Notes: a model not told the origin generated them from the letters alone. DNA of 64,000 nt from Lichenostomus cassidix (GCA_008360975.2 CM039202.1:1613345-1677344), one strand, 5' to 3'; numbered from the stretch's first letter, positions 43,721 through 55,699 are shown. Translations and numbers: made by a program.

Positions 43721-46144
43721 TAAAAAGCAACCAGGGGAGGCAGGGAGAAGTCTGAGGTTTGTTTTAACAGCAACAAAACACCCCTGAAAGCCAAATCACC
43801 TCCTGAATGCCACCTGGGCTGAGCTGTGGGGCCACAAAGGGGGTTTGGCAGAGGGAAAAAGAGTCCAAAACCCCCCGGAAAATCCCACCCAGCCACCTTC
43901 CCGTGGCCCTCAAAATGATTCCAAGGGGGCAGAACATTCCCGAGGAGCCTCCGGATCCACGCGGGCCAAAAATAGAAGTTTTTCGAGGCTCCCCATGACC
44001 ATCAGCTGAGAGTGAGGAGCTCGCCGAGCTTCCCCCACACGTGCAAAGCCTCCAGCTCTTTGTTTATTTATTCATTTATTTAGCGCCGAGCACTCGCTTC
44101 CCCAGCAGAGTTTCATTATAAATGTTCATTTTAAAAAAAAAAACTTGTTTTTCACTTCTCGGGAAAAGCATTGTTTGGAACTTTCCCCACCCCCCCGGAG
44201 CTGGTTTCCTGTTGATGTTAAATCGAGATAAACCAGCTCGCTTCGGGCTTTCATTCATCTCCTCCCCGCGCCATAAAAAGGGTGATTTTCTTGGAATTTT
44301 AAGCTCGCTCCCATCCCCTTTGGTGAAGTGGCCTCAGCTCTCCCCAGACATGAATTCCCTGCGGGGACAGGGTGGTGTCACCAGGCTCGGTGTCCCCAGT
44401 CCCGTGACACAGGACGCCGTGGCTTTTTTTTTTTTTTTTTTTTTTGTTTTTTTTTTTTCTTCCCACTTTCAGGCTGGAAAAAAAAAACTTTGAAGTCCCC
44501 ACTGAAGCCATGAAAAAGTCGACCTCTTCCTCACCAGCGAGCCAAAGCTCTGGAAAACTGGATTTTTATTTTTTTTTAATTTTACTTTTCGCGAGAAAAA
44601 GTATTTCCGAGCAGTAAAAATGCTCCCTGCACTCCCAACAAAACCCACAAGCATCAGCCCAGCTCCTCCTTCAAAAATCCAGCATTTCCCTGTGATTTGG
44701 GGAGAAATCCGAATATTTCCAGGCGGCACCTGCGTGTCTCAGGTTCCCCCAGGATCCTGTGAGCAAAACACCAGAGCACCTCTCAAAACCCAACTCCGGG
44801 AGGCTGAAAAATCACTAAAAAAATATATTTACACTGCTGATACCAACCGGCCAGGCAGCGCAAAGCAAAACACTTGGCAGAGCCTCCCTGGCCTGGGGAA
44901 TTCCCTCAATTTCAACCTTGCAGGAAACCCATTTTTCCAGCCCTTTATTCCCCAGCAATCAGGAAAGGAAACAAAACCCACATCCTCTCTCCCCATTCAG
45001 CAGCTCCAGCCGTGCCCTGGCCCTGCTGAGGCTCTTATCTCCCCTCTCCGCGGGTTGTCCTCACATTTCCCTCCTCTCCCGGCCAGCAGCTCCATTCCCT
45101 CGACAGCCACAAGGTCACCTTCACCTTGGCCCGGCCGAGCCCCTGGGCGAGAGCTTTGTGAATCAAAAACCCCACAGCGGCCCGGGGCTGGCCGGCAATT
45201 TGCATCTGAAGCGGTTTGTGGGGCCGGCGCCGCTCCTTGGGGGATTTTTAAGTGGATTTGAGGGATGTGGCAGATTTATGGGGCTCGGGAGTTCCCCTGG
45301 GATTGTCCAGAGCCGCGCTGGGGTCAGGGGTTAAAGACCCCGCGTCACAAAAGATAAAGAGTTCAATGGCCGAGCCTGGATTTTTTAAAATTTTCCTCCA
45401 GCATTCATAAGATTTTGGCTCAAAATTTGGAGTGAGCGGGTTGAATTTATCCTCCCGAACCCCCCGAGCAGGCTGGAGCAGCAGAGCTTTAACCACCGAA
45501 CGCCTGAGATTAACAGGGAAGGATTTCTGCCTTTTCCCTTTATACCTGCCAAAGCTCCAGCGCTGAACTCTCACCCTCTCCTGTCCCATTTTCCCGGCAG
45601 GCAGCTGTGCCTGGTCAGGCTGGATTAAAATCTGTCACCGGCAGCGCTGGGAAGGTCACGAGTGACCGTGGGGGGCTGAGTGGTCAGAGCCCCCAAAATG
45701 GGGCTGAACCCGCAGCGCCCCCCGAGCAGGAATCCCTGTGGGATCAGGGAGAACAGGAGAAAAAGGATGTTTTTTGGATTTGGATTTGGATTTGGCAGCA
45801 GCTCTGCTCCTGCGCTGGATGGCGACAGGAGGAACTGTCAGTGCAGCACAGACCGAGCAGCAGAGCAAACCCCAAAAATCTCCCCTGGCTGTGACCCCAA
45901 AATCTCCCCTGGCTCCTGCCGCACTCCTCTGCCTCAGCCGGGCGCTCAGGAGAGGTTTGCACCCTCGCGGTGTCACTGGATGGGGAGGTTGGAAATTTGG
46001 GGTCCCCAGCGCCAGGAGAAGCTGTCGGTCAGGGTGGAGGAGAGGAGGAATATCCGATGTTTTCCAGGGAAAAGCACGGAGCTGGCTGAGCCCCCCGAAG
46101 CTGGCAGCCCCAGCAGCACGCGGGGATCAACCCCTTCCCTTCCC

Positions 46145-46182
46145 TCCCCATCCCATCCCATCCCATCCCATCCCATCCCAAA
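46145..46182. repeat. (CCCAT)n
   Basis: Six to seven uninterrupted units; the same motif as the 13.2-kb array on the opposite strand. Confidence 0.9.
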
Positions 46183-46694
46183 ATTCAGCTCCAGCAGCAC
46201 CGCGAGCGGGAGGAACAAACCCCATCCCCTGCAGCTCCTGATCCCGAGCTCGGGATTTCGGTCACGGGATTTGGGGTTGACCAAAATCCCAACCCCCGCA
46301 CCCCATCCCCATCCCAATCCCGGTGCCGCCTGCCCCATCCATGAACTCCTCGGGGTGGGCCGGGGGGAGCCACCGCCTGCACAGCCCGGGGGAGGTGACC
46401 TTGGTGGCAGGCTGGTGTCACCGCCGCTCCCGGCGGGACGGGCAGAGCAGCAGCAGCACACCTGGCAGCGCCCGCGGTGCCACGGCAGGTGCCTTGTGAC
46501 TGCTCCTGCCGCGGCTGCGGCGCTCCGCCGGGGAAGGGCTGCTATTTTGGGCAGAATGTTTTCACTTGGCCTATATTAAGCGCATTCATTTCGCAGTCAC
46601 AAGGCAGGCGCAGCGCGGTGCGGGAGATTCTGCTCCCTTCCCCAGCAGCAGCTCCGCAGCCTGGCAGCTCCCAGCGGTGCTGGCACAGCCCGGC

Positions 46695-46800
46695 CCGATC
46701 CCATCCCGATCCCATCCCCATCCCATCCCCATCCCATCCCGATCCCACCCCGATCCCATCCCCATCCCATCCCCATCCCATCCCATCCCATCCCTCCATT
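46695..46800. repeat. CCCATCCC(C/G)AT tandem array
   Basis: Mixed gatcccatcccc and catcccat units over about 100 bp. Confidence 0.9.
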
Positions 46801-47392
46801 CCCACCCTGCCCAGCCCCACCGCGGAGCTCCCTCTCTGAATTCCTGGCTCGAATTCCTGCATTAAGCTCTCCCCACCCCGAGCTCCTGGCGACGGGAAAA
46901 GCCACCGGGAATTGCTGCAACACCGACACGCGACAGCAGCGTGGAGGGAAAGCGTTGAGAAACCCTCAGGTGTGACCTCCGCCAACCTCTCCAGGGTGCT
47001 GCGCGGGCACGGGGATCGGGTTATGGAAGCATTTCCTCCTTTTCCCTCTTTTCCCCCCAGCGCTGCGGCCCTGGGAAGGAGGTGGATCTCTGCCCCGTGC
47101 CTCGTGGACGCTCTAATTGTGATTACAGCCCTTCGGGGATGAGAGCAGAAAACAAACAAACACCTCTGGCAGGTCCCACGGCCCGGCTGGATGAGGCTCG
47201 TGGGAAAGCCCTGGGGCAGCGGGATAATGAGGAGCTGGGATGAGGAAGAAGCATCCTTTGCTCTGACTCAGCTCGGGCTCAGCCTGGTCCCAAGAGCCTC
47301 CCCGGGATGGACTGGGAGGGTTTTTCTGCCCACCCTGTGCCAGCTGGGCAGCAGGACCTGCGTGGAATTCAGGCCGGCTGGGCAGGGGTGGC

Positions 47393-47400
47393 TATAAATA
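47393..47400 (+). promoter_or_regulatory. TATA-like box TATAAATA
   Basis: Consensus-like TATA element in a GC-rich setting, 24 bases before the ATG of the small ORF. A start site at the normal distance would fall at or just before that ATG. Confidence 0.3.
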
Positions 47401-47423
47401 GCAGCGTTTCGGATTCTGCTGGC

Positions 47424-47645
47424 ATGAAGCTCCTTCCCTTCAGCCTCTGGGTGGTTTTCTCCCTCTTCCCGAGGCTCTCGGCAGCCTGGGATGAATGGGA
47501 GGACAGGCTGGGCCTTTCCCGAAGTCCTGCAGGGAAAATCGGGGAGCTGGAACGGTTAAATTGGTTCAAATCCCCGATGTTGATGCACTTATACCGGATT
47601 AACCGCGGCATCGATGGACTCCCACATCACACTGAACTGGCTTAA
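47424..47645 (+). CDS. Small ORF with signal-peptide-like N-terminus behind a TATA-like box (unrecognised)
   Basis: A 73-codon ORF starting MKLLPFSLWVVFSLFPRLSA. Met-Lys, a 13-residue hydrophobic core and Leu-Ser-Ala-Ala before Trp-Asp-Glu-Trp make a convincing signal peptide. The remainder is short, mixed-charge and has no cysteines. TATAAATA stands at 47393-47400 and the ATG has G at -3. Against it: the TATA-to-ATG distance leaves almost no 5' leader, the same frame is open upstream to 47307, there is no strong donor and no nearby AATAAA, and I do not recognise the protein. May be chance. Confidence 0.2.
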   Translation: MKLLPFSLWVVFSLFPRLSAAWDEWEDRLGLSRSPAGKIGELERLNWFKSPMLMHLYRINRGIDGLPHHTELA

Positions 47646-49360
47646 CCCTTCCCTAAATGGGTTTAACCGGTTTGCAGCAGGGGCTGGTGGAGCTTTAACG
47701 AGCTCACAGTTGAGTCTCAGCAGCGCTGCTTTCCTGGGGAGCCCCGCGCCCCCATCCCAGCCCCATGCAGAGGGGGATCCCCCAAAACCACTTGGGGGGC
47801 TGGAAGGATGTGAGGACACATCCCATATTTGGGGTAACTCAAAGCACGAGCATCTTTTCCAGAACATTTTCCAACTTCCCCCTGCCCAGCTGGTTTTTCT
47901 CAGCCCCTTGGCACCCTGGCTCTGAAGGGGACCCCAAAATTTCCCCTATTTTCGGTTCCCTGAGCCAGCAGTGTCACAGACCCCCCAGCTGCAGAAGTGA
48001 CAGAAAACAGCCTGGCACCCCCAACACAGCTAGTCAGGTGTCCCTTTTCTGCCTACCCCTCTTCCCAGCACCAGTATCCCCAGTATTCCCAGTATCCCCA
48101 GTATCCCAGCCAGCTCTGACAGAGCCCCAGCTCCTCAGGACTGACCCTGGAGCCAGCAAGGGCTGAGATCCCCCCCGAGGTGATCACTGCAGCTGGTTTG
48201 GGGGAGATCAGGACCATTTCCAGATGCTCCAAGGCATCGCACGGGGTGAAGAAACTGCAAAGCTCCGCGTGGAGAGAGCTGCCCTTGCCCTGCAACGCAG
48301 CAAAACAGGCGTTTTTTCAGTACCTGCCACCAAATCGGGCATAAATCACCCCTGAATTCCCTTCCCAGGGCAGGCCGGGGCGAACGGTGAGGACAGAACC
48401 TGGCGGAGGTGGCAGCGAGCCCTGGGCTGGCCCCGTGTGTGCCGAGCGGCACGTTCCTGCCCTTATCAGCCCCATCGGGCTGGGCTCCAGCGGCAGCGCT
48501 CTCCAGGAGAGCAGCCCGAGCGCAGCGCCTTCCAGGGGCTCCTCGCGGCTCTTTCTGCCCATTATCCCATCATCGCCTCCCTCCTTTCCCAGCGAGTCAC
48601 CGGCTGGTCGCACTGAGTCACGCCCGTGGCTCCTTTCCGTGGCCCGTGGCCATTTCCCCGCTGCCTCGGTTCCCATTGACTCACCGGCCAGAGCTCACGC
48701 TCTCTCTCGCAGTGCCATCCCGGGTGTTTCTGGTCACTCGGACTCAGCTGGGGCCTGAATTCCTTCCCTGCATCCCTGAGGAGCATCCCAGGGCAGGACC
48801 CTCGGGCTGGGTCCTAAAATCACCTTCCAACCTGGGCAGAAGTGCCATTCCCGAGCCTCCAGGCTGCAGGGAGTTTCCTTTTCCAGGAGCAAAGGATTAT
48901 TCCCCCCTTTCTCACCCTGGCTGGCATCTTCTGCTTTATTTTTTTTTTTTGTTTTTTTTTTGTTTTTTTTTCACAGATCATGGGAAAAAACAATAAAATC
49001 TCAGCAGAATTTAGATGCAATCAGTGCCTCAAACATATCCCTTCACGCTTCCCATCCATCCCTTCCTCCATCGAGGAAACATCCCATGGTTTATTTCCTC
49101 CAGCTGCAGCGGAGGAAGCATTTAGGGACGAGCCTGAGAGACTCGGGAAGAGCAGGGAAATGGGATTTTTGGGGCAGCAGGGAGACTCGGGCCGCGGCGC
49201 GTGCCGGCGCACACAGAGCCGGCCTGAACGGCTCCGAGTGGAAAATTCCTGTCCCTTGAGCTGGGATTGTGGTCCAACAGGTTTTCAGTCCCGGCCCCTT
49301 GAGTTGTGTCAGTGCAAAAACTCATCCCTAGGGCATTTGTTTGGATCACATGGGCGAGCG

Positions 49361-49368
49361 TATAAAAA
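49361..49368 (+). promoter_or_regulatory. TATA box (TATAAAAA), candidate upstream promoter
   Basis: TATAAAAA lies about 100 bp upstream of a splice donor (CTCAG|gtaacc at 49462). A start site near 49390 would give a first exon of about 70 bp. It could feed the internal exon at 52521 of RHOBTB2. No transcript evidence. Confidence 0.35.
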
Positions 49369-49389
49369 TGGGTCCTGCCTGTCCAGGCC

Positions 49390-49461
49390 AGTTTGCACCT
49401 GGAAAGGGAAGGAGGCTGCGGGAGAGGAGGGAAGAGCCGCGGGACAGAGCGGGGCGCTCAG
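49390..49461 (+). other. Candidate TATA-driven first exon
   Basis: Purine-rich, GC-rich segment between the predicted start downstream of the TATA box and the donor at 49462. It has no ATG of its own and would serve as a 5' leader for the exon at 52521. It could equally be an unrelated non-coding transcript. Confidence 0.3.
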
Positions 49462-49609
49462 GTAACCACGCCCGGAGCAAATCTTTCTCCCATTTCCCCC
49501 CCGGGGATTTGCCAGGGAGAGGCGATGGGGCATGGAGAGGCTGAGGGTTTGTCTGCCGGGAAATTGTGGGGGAATGCAGAGGTTGTGAGGGTTGAGAATT
49601 GGGGTCTGT

Positions 49610-49945
49610 GCTGGAGCGGGGTTGGATCCTCGCCCAGGAACAGCTCCCAGTGCCCCCGAGGCTGTTCCGAACCCCCAAAGGTGATGCAGCCCCTCTGGAG
49701 CAGGGCTGATCCTGACTCTGGAACAGTTCCTAGTGCCCCCGAGGTTTTCCCAGTCCCCAGGAGTGATGCAGTCCCTCCAGAGCAAGGCTGGATTCTACCC
49801 CACGAACAGCTCCCAGTGCCCCCGAGGTTGTTCCGAACCCCCAGGGGTTATGCAGCCCCTCTGGAGCAGGGCTGATCCTGACCCTGGAACAGCTCCCAGT
49901 GCCCCGAGGCTGTTCCCAGTCCCCAGAGGTGACACAGACCCTCCG
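49610..49945. repeat. 83-bp tandem repeat, four copies, alternating types
   Basis: agtgcccc(c)gagg recurs at 49649, 49732, 49815 and 49898, an exact 83-bp pitch. Copies 1 and 3 carry gttccgaaccccc and copies 2 and 4 carry cccagtcccca. Confidence 0.95.
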
Positions 49946-52268
49946 GAGCTGGTGGCAATCACAGCTCTTGACTCCCTCCCGGCCCCTCGGAGCTGTGGAG
50001 GATTGGGGTGTCACACCCACGGGGTGCCCTGGTGGCCCTCAGGGTGTGCCAAGCCGCCAGCGGGCAGACAGGACGCTGCTCCGGCAGAGCCACGTGTGAG
50101 GGGACACCGAAATGTGGGGACAAAGGGTTTTCCAGCACAGAATTCCACCCCTCTCTCCCACGGGAGCAGCGCGGCTGAGCCCGGCCGCTCTCCCGGTTTG
50201 CTGTTCCAGCCAGGGGTGTTGATGGCTCCTGGCAGGTCATCAGCGCGTCCCTGCAGCCACCAAGGCTGGCGTCACCTCCCTGCCCGAGCGCCCTGCAGGG
50301 CCCGGAGAGGCAGCGCTGCCGCTTCCCTTGCCGTTGGGGTAGGAAGTGGCTTCGGGCACCCGGCAGGGTGGGTATTTCTCAAGCCAGGGCTAGCACAGCC
50401 GCTCCCCCGCGGGCCACGACTTGCAGCCGAGCTCCGCGATGAGGAAACAGGGAGATCCTCCTGCCCCGGGGCTCCTGCCTGCTGTCACCTCGTGTCCCTC
50501 TTGCCCTGCCGTTGCTTCCCTCCCTCTCCCCGCTGGGATCCCCAGAAGTTTTCTCCCCACTCGACATTGCAGCTTCTCCTTCTCCGCTCGCCGTCCCTAC
50601 TTGGAGACAGTTGCTTGGAGACAGACTTTGATGTTTTAATCCATTTTTTATTTAATGGGGGAGCGGCAGGGGCAAAGGGAGGCGATGGCACGATGGGATG
50701 TGTCACCACACGGGTTGGGAGCAGACCGGGGTGGAGAGTTCGGGAAAGATCTGGCACCGGAGGGAAAGGTCTAAAACAAGCAAATCCAGCATTTTCCCCC
50801 CCGTTGGGAAATATCTAAGCCCCCCATGCTCCGTGCTGGGTGCTGGCTGCAGCCAGACCCAGGGACAAGTCCCACGAGGGTCCCACTTTGTCCCTTCTTT
50901 CCCCACGCCCCACCCAGGTGCGACATGAGAATGAATTCCTTGCCTGGGGGTGGCTTGGAGGGTGATTTTCCTTTCCTGACGAGGAGCCCAGGCTGGTTGG
51001 CAACATTATCCTCCTATTTTTTGCGCTGCTCTCCATAAGCAAGAGAAACCAGGAGAAAAAGGGAAACAGAGAAGCCACAGGATGCACCGTTATGAGAGGA
51101 ACTTTCCCCAAAATAGAAGCTTTTCACAGTTTTTTCACGAGGCGTCAGCAGCTCTTAATGCTGTATGAAACTGTGAATCCTGCCTGGAGCAGCCGGCGGG
51201 AGCCTGTCAGTGCTCCAGGCTGCAGCTGCGGCCTTTCCCGGGGTGTGGGGCTGGCTGTGCCCCCCAAAAACCTGCCCGGGGGGGCAGGAATGAGCATCTG
51301 GAAGAGCAGCCTGGGCTGTGATTCCATCCCAGCAGCGATTTCTGCACCACTCGGGGTGGTAAACCCACCACACCCCAGCTGGAGGGTGCAGAAATCCTGC
51401 ACGGGTGGATCGAGACCTTGAGTTTTGCCCTGACCGGTTTTTAGCTGGGAAAGATCTGTCTGGAGAGCCCCAAATGTTCATTAGCTCAGCGCTGGGATGC
51501 TGGGCTCCTGTGAGGAGTTGCATTTTCCGGGAGCACGCGGCGCCTTCTGGGTTTAAATATTTATAAGCTGAGCGCTGAATCCCCTGGAGCTCTGCAGCCG
51601 TATCGATGGCAGGGTGAGCTGTCACCAGGGAGTGTCAGGTGGCTCATTCCAGGGCTGGGAGATGGGATCCAGCTGGGGCAGAGAATTCCTGCAGGCAGGG
51701 AATTTCCAGAGCCCCCCAAACTCCTGGCTCGCAGACAGAACCTACTGCTTTGGCAGGGCAGGAGGTGGAAGGTGCAAAAAATGTTCTTTTTTTTTGCTTG
51801 TTTTAGGCCTTTCTTTCTGGTATCTGCTGTTCCCTGGGCTCTGCGCCCCACCGGTGTGGTGGCACATCCCAGAGGGTCCCTTTGTCCCCACTGGTCCCCC
51901 ATCAAGGTTGGGTTTTGCTATTTTTGCAAAGTTCTGGTTGAAGATTTCTCCAACTGGATATGGAGCCTGAAAACCCCATTTTTAAGGCGCTGCCACCTCC
52001 CTCCCTGGCTGCTGATGGGGCTGGGGGTGCCTGGGGCAGCTATCCTGAGCCAGGACATCCCTTGTAGCATCATCCAGGCAGGAAAACTGCAGGAGTTGGG
52101 ATTTCCCGAGCAGCAAAATGAAGGGATCACCCTTCCTGCTCTTCCTGGTGAACCCATGGAAGGATCCAGCACCATGTTGGGTCTCTGGAATTCACTGCCT
52201 GGCAGGAGCCAGGACTCTGCTGTCACTGTGGAGCCTTCAGCCCAGGGGACAGCTCTGTGTGTGTTCCA

Positions 52269-52270
52269 TG

Positions 52271-52306
<36 letters not shown>
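52269..52306. repeat. (ATTG)n microsatellite
   Basis: Nine perfect GATT units. Confidence 0.95.
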
Positions 52307-52520
52307 TTGGCTGCCGTGTAGGGTGGCACGCGGAGGGCAGAGCTGGCAGTGAGACAGTGGGGACACAAGGGACAGCTCTGCCTCCACACCAGGACATTTG
52401 GCCAGCCCAGGACCTGCCCTCCCAAAGCCTTCCCGTCCCCAGGGTCAGGGGGTGACACTGAGGGTGGCTTTAGCCATGTTTGGGGTGTTGTCACCCAGTC
52501 CCTGCGCCCTCTCCTTGCAG

Positions 52521-52598
52521 AGCCTGCCAAGAGAAAGCGATGGAAAGCCCGGGGAAGGGCAGCCCTGCCGGGAAGATGACCGCCGTGGCTCACAGCCT
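52521..52598 (+). CDS. RHOBTB2: Candidate alternative 5' exon of RHOBTB2 with in-frame N-terminal extension
   Basis: Bounded by a good acceptor (ctctccttgcag) and a near-ideal donor (CCT|gtaagt). An ATG at 52540 has G at -3 and +4. It reads MESPGKGSPAGKMTAVAHS plus two bases, and joined to the exon at 58555 it continues Leu-Ser-Gln-Leu into [11 protein letters not shown]. This adds 23 residues (759 in total). A second in-frame ATG is codon 13. Human RHOBTB2 is annotated with longer N-terminal isoforms, so this is plausible, but it rests on splice signals and frame only. Being an internal exon, it needs an upstream first exon; the one at 49.4 kb is a candidate. Confidence 0.5.
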
Positions 52599-52614
52599 GT
52601 AAGTACCTCCTGCT

Positions 52615-52674
52615 GCCTCCTCCTCCTCCTCCTCCTCCTCCTCCTCCTCCTCCTCCTCCTCCTCCTCCTCCTGC
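52615..52674. repeat. (CTC)n microsatellite next to a splice donor
   Basis: About 18 perfect CTC units beginning 16 bp after the donor of the candidate RHOBTB2 exon at 52521-52598. Confidence 0.95.
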
Positions 52675-53889
52675 TCCTGGCACTTTTCCTCCGGCCACTT
52701 TCTCCGGGGACTTTGCTCTATGCTCCCACCCCACACTGCAACGCCTCCGTTCCCCATGGATGAGGTGGAAAAAACCCGGCAGGGCTTAGGGCAGAGCAAG
52801 GCCAAGGCAGATTCCCGGCGCTTTTGGGGATGTGTGCTCCGGAGCTGCCGGAGGGTGTCGGGGTGTCTCCCCATCCCAAATCCACTTTTTCCAGCATTGC
52901 CTCGGCCTGTCCCAGCCTGTCAGCCCCCTGCAAGGTGAATAACGCTGGATTTGGGGCTCAGGGTGGGGGGCAGAGCCAGGAAAGCTGCAGAGATTGCAGA
53001 GTGCTTGCTGCTCCAAGGAGCATAGGGAAAATGGGTTTGGATCACTGCATGCTGACCCCAGCGAGGCTGGGCAGGGGCCTGGCAGTGCCTGGGAGGGGTG
53101 GAAATATCCTTGGCATTGAACTGGAGAGTCATAAATTTTACTGGGGATGGAGCAATGTCTGCTCTTATCTCAGATATCCCGAGAGCTTCTTCATTCCAGG
53201 CCGGGGAGTGGGAGGTGGAGTGAGGAGGGTGCTGTGGGGTGAAAAGGGCTGTTCAGTTCAGGGCTGTGACCCCCAGGGCTCAGCCGCGGGTGGGTGTGGA
53301 GCTCTTTGCCTGGGAGTCAGGGTGCTAACGGAGCAGGACAGATGGAATTCCTTGGGGACAGATTCCAGAGGCTTCCACTGGAGAGGTGGGAGCAGGGAGG
53401 AAAGGCCTTTTAATCACAGCCCTGCCAGGACAGCGCTGCTGGGGGAGAGGGGAGGTCACTGGGCAGCTGTGCCATGCCACGGCCAGCTGTGCCACGCCGT
53501 GCCGTGCCATTCCAACCCGTGCCACAGCGTGGGCTCACCGGGGAACAGTCAGCTGAGGCTCCTGTTCCTCCTCCCGCGGAGCAGGGGGGCTGCGAGCAGC
53601 ACCCCCAGCTTCTCCCGACCCCCTTCCCGTGCCCCGTGCCCACCCCGCTGCCTCCACCCGCGGCTCTCTCCTCCCGGGAAGGAGGCCCGGGCGAGCTCGG
53701 CAGCCGGAGCGTTCCGCCCGCGGGTGACAATCGTGCTTTTGTTTCGCCTGGCCGCGAGAGGGGCAGGCGGGAATTTGGCCGCTCGGAAAGCTGCCGGGAA
53801 CCCTTTCTGCCACAATTAAGCACCTGCTACAAGAGAGCAAATAAGCCAAATCATGCGGCTGGCAAACAAGCTTTACGTGTTCCTTCCCC

Positions 53890-54113
53890 GTGACCCACTC
53901 CAAGGAGCAGAAAGCTCCAGGCTCTGCGGCTCGGCTGCTCGCAGCTCCCGGGGCAGCGGCTCAGCAGCGGTTCGGTGCCGCCGCGGGCAGCGAGGCAGAG
54001 CCGGGAGCTGCATCCTGCCGCCTCCAAAGCCGAAAGGGCTTCTTCCCCCTCCCCAAATTAGCGGCTCCATCTGCTTCTGCTATGGAGAGACAGATCCCCG
54101 TGCTGCGAGTTCG
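53890..54113 (+). other. RHOBTB2: Candidate CpG-rich first exon of RHOBTB2 with in-frame ATG
   Basis: CpG-dense sequence ending TTCG|gtgagg. The last ATG (54082; G at -3, G at +4) reads MERQIPVLRV and a split Arg codon. Spliced to 58555 it continues Ser-Gln-Leu into [11 protein letters not shown], adding 14 residues in frame. The frame is open further upstream to 53890; the transcription start is not visible. Only splice and frame evidence, no transcript. Confidence 0.4.
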
Positions 54114-54819
54114 GTGAGGCGGGGGGCTCGGCCGGGCTGGGGGCGCAGCGGCGGGGCGAGGCGAGCCGCTGGGTTGTGCCGCGATGGGACGCGATGTCGC
54201 AGCGGTGACAATCTGAGCGCGGCCCGATGCGAGAGGGAAGGGATCAGGCCATGCAGGGGGCTGAGCTTAGCGCGGCTCCGCGGCGGCGATGGCGAGGGAA
54301 GGAGGCTGAAAGGCTCGGGAAGGGATGGCGAGGATCACATGATGCGGATATACGGGGTCAGAGCAGCGGGGCCAGCGGTGCCCAGCGCCTTCCCGGCAGC
54401 GCTGCGAACATGACTCGGAGTTTTTTTTTATGCCGCCAGGGTTCAAATTTAGGGGAGGTGCCCCGGGGGTGAGGAGGGGGCTGCGGTAAATCCTGCAGGG
54501 TAGAGGGAGAAGGCAGGAGCGCAGCGTGTGGCCTGTGCTTGGAGGGATGGAGGGGCAGCTCTGAAGGGTTTGGGGGTGCTGCGGGGGGGCTGTGGGGGTT
54601 TTGAGGGGTCTTCTCCACCAGCAGCTGGGAGCTGGCAGCCCCTGAAATTTGGGGAGAGGGAAAGATGCTCGGGGGGATGCAGGAGAGGTGCACCCCGGAT
54701 CGGGATTGGGGGTTTGGCTGCAGAGGAAGGGGGAGGTGGGATGAAGGGGGGGATGAGGGTGTCACCCCCCTCGTTTGGGTGTCACAGATGATGGAGGACA
54801 GGGTGGGAGGGCGATGGGC

Positions 54820-55140
54820 ACCATGGGGGCTCCAAGGCAGAATTGGGGGCACAACAAAGCCCCCTGAGGGGAAGGTCTAGGGGCAGGATGGGGGTGGCAT
54901 GGAAGGCAGGATTGGGGGGCACAACGGAGCCCCCTGCAAGGGAGAGTCGAAGGACATTAAGGGGTCCCAAGGCAGGACTGGGGGACATGACAAAGCCCCC
55001 TGCAAGGGATGGTTAGAGGACACGATGGGGTCCCAAGGCAGATTTGGGGGGACATGACACAGCCCCCCACAAGGGAGGTTTAGGGGCAGGCCGGGGGGGT
55101 CCCACGGCAGGACTAGGGGGGCACAAGGGACATGATGAGG
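54820..55140. repeat. About 66-bp GC-rich minisatellite abutting the CpG island
   Basis: Five degenerate units with caaggcaggactggggg and acaaagccccctgcaaggg. Confidence 0.85.
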
Positions 55141-55199
55141 GTCCCCAAGCGCGGCAGGATGCGCCCGTACCCCCCCGGGAGCCCCCCCGTGTCCCTCTC

Positions 55200-55554
55200 A
55201 GCCAATGCGCGGCGGCGGGGGGGGCTCGGGGGCGGGGCCGGGCCGGGGCCGCTTGTTTTTTGTGAATGAAAGGCGGGGCGGCCGCGACTGCAGCGCGCAG
55301 GGCAGCGCGCACCGCTCGGCGCAGCGACCGCGCAGGGCCGCGATCCGCGCACGGCTCCGCGCAGGGCTCCGCGCAGCGCAGCGGGCCGCGGATGCGGAGA
55401 TCGGGGCGGCCGAGGTGCCGCCATGGGCCCCCGCGGCCCCGGCCTTGAGCCGCCCAGCCGTGCCCAGGCGAGCCGCGCGAGCTGCGCCGTGGCCATGTCC
55501 GGAGGGGCGAGCCCGGCCCCGGCCCCTGGGAGCCGCCGCTTCGTCTGTGTTGGT
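55200..55554 (+). other. RHOBTB2: Candidate CpG-island promoter and first exon of RHOBTB2
   Basis: Extremely GC- and CpG-rich, ending in a consensus donor (TTGGT|gtaagt). Most likely the housekeeping-type first exon, because it is the closest CpG island to the coding exons. The 5' limit is a guess. ATGs at 55423 and 55495 share a frame that, after splicing to 58555, ends at a TGA overlapping the main start codon, i.e. an overlapping upstream ORF. The main frame is also open back to a weak-context ATG at 55205. Confidence 0.5.
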
Positions 55555-55699
55555 GTAAGTACCGCCGGACCCCCCCCGCGCTTCCGCCGCGCGTCCCGCT
55601 CCGCCTCCGCGCATCCTGCCCCGCCGCCCGGCCCGGGCCGCCTGCCGGACAGGGGGACAGCGAGGGCCAGGCCCCTTGGCCGTGCCAGCAGCCCCGATT

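Larger units (their letters stand above)
41431..49360. other. Divergent intergenic region between PEBP4 and RHOBTB2
   Basis: Contains a CR1 fragment (42.18-42.50 kb), an AT-balanced complex stretch (43.43-43.72 kb), poly-T tracts (42.72, 44.43, 48.94 kb), CCCAT repeats (46.15 and 46.69 kb) and the small ORF at 47.4 kb. No recognisable conserved gene. Confidence 0.55.

Noticed and set aside
55205..55554. 118-codon in-frame N-terminal extension of RHOBTB2 through the CpG exon
   Set aside because: The frame is open, but the ATG context is poor, the composition is a GC artefact and the transcription start probably lies downstream.
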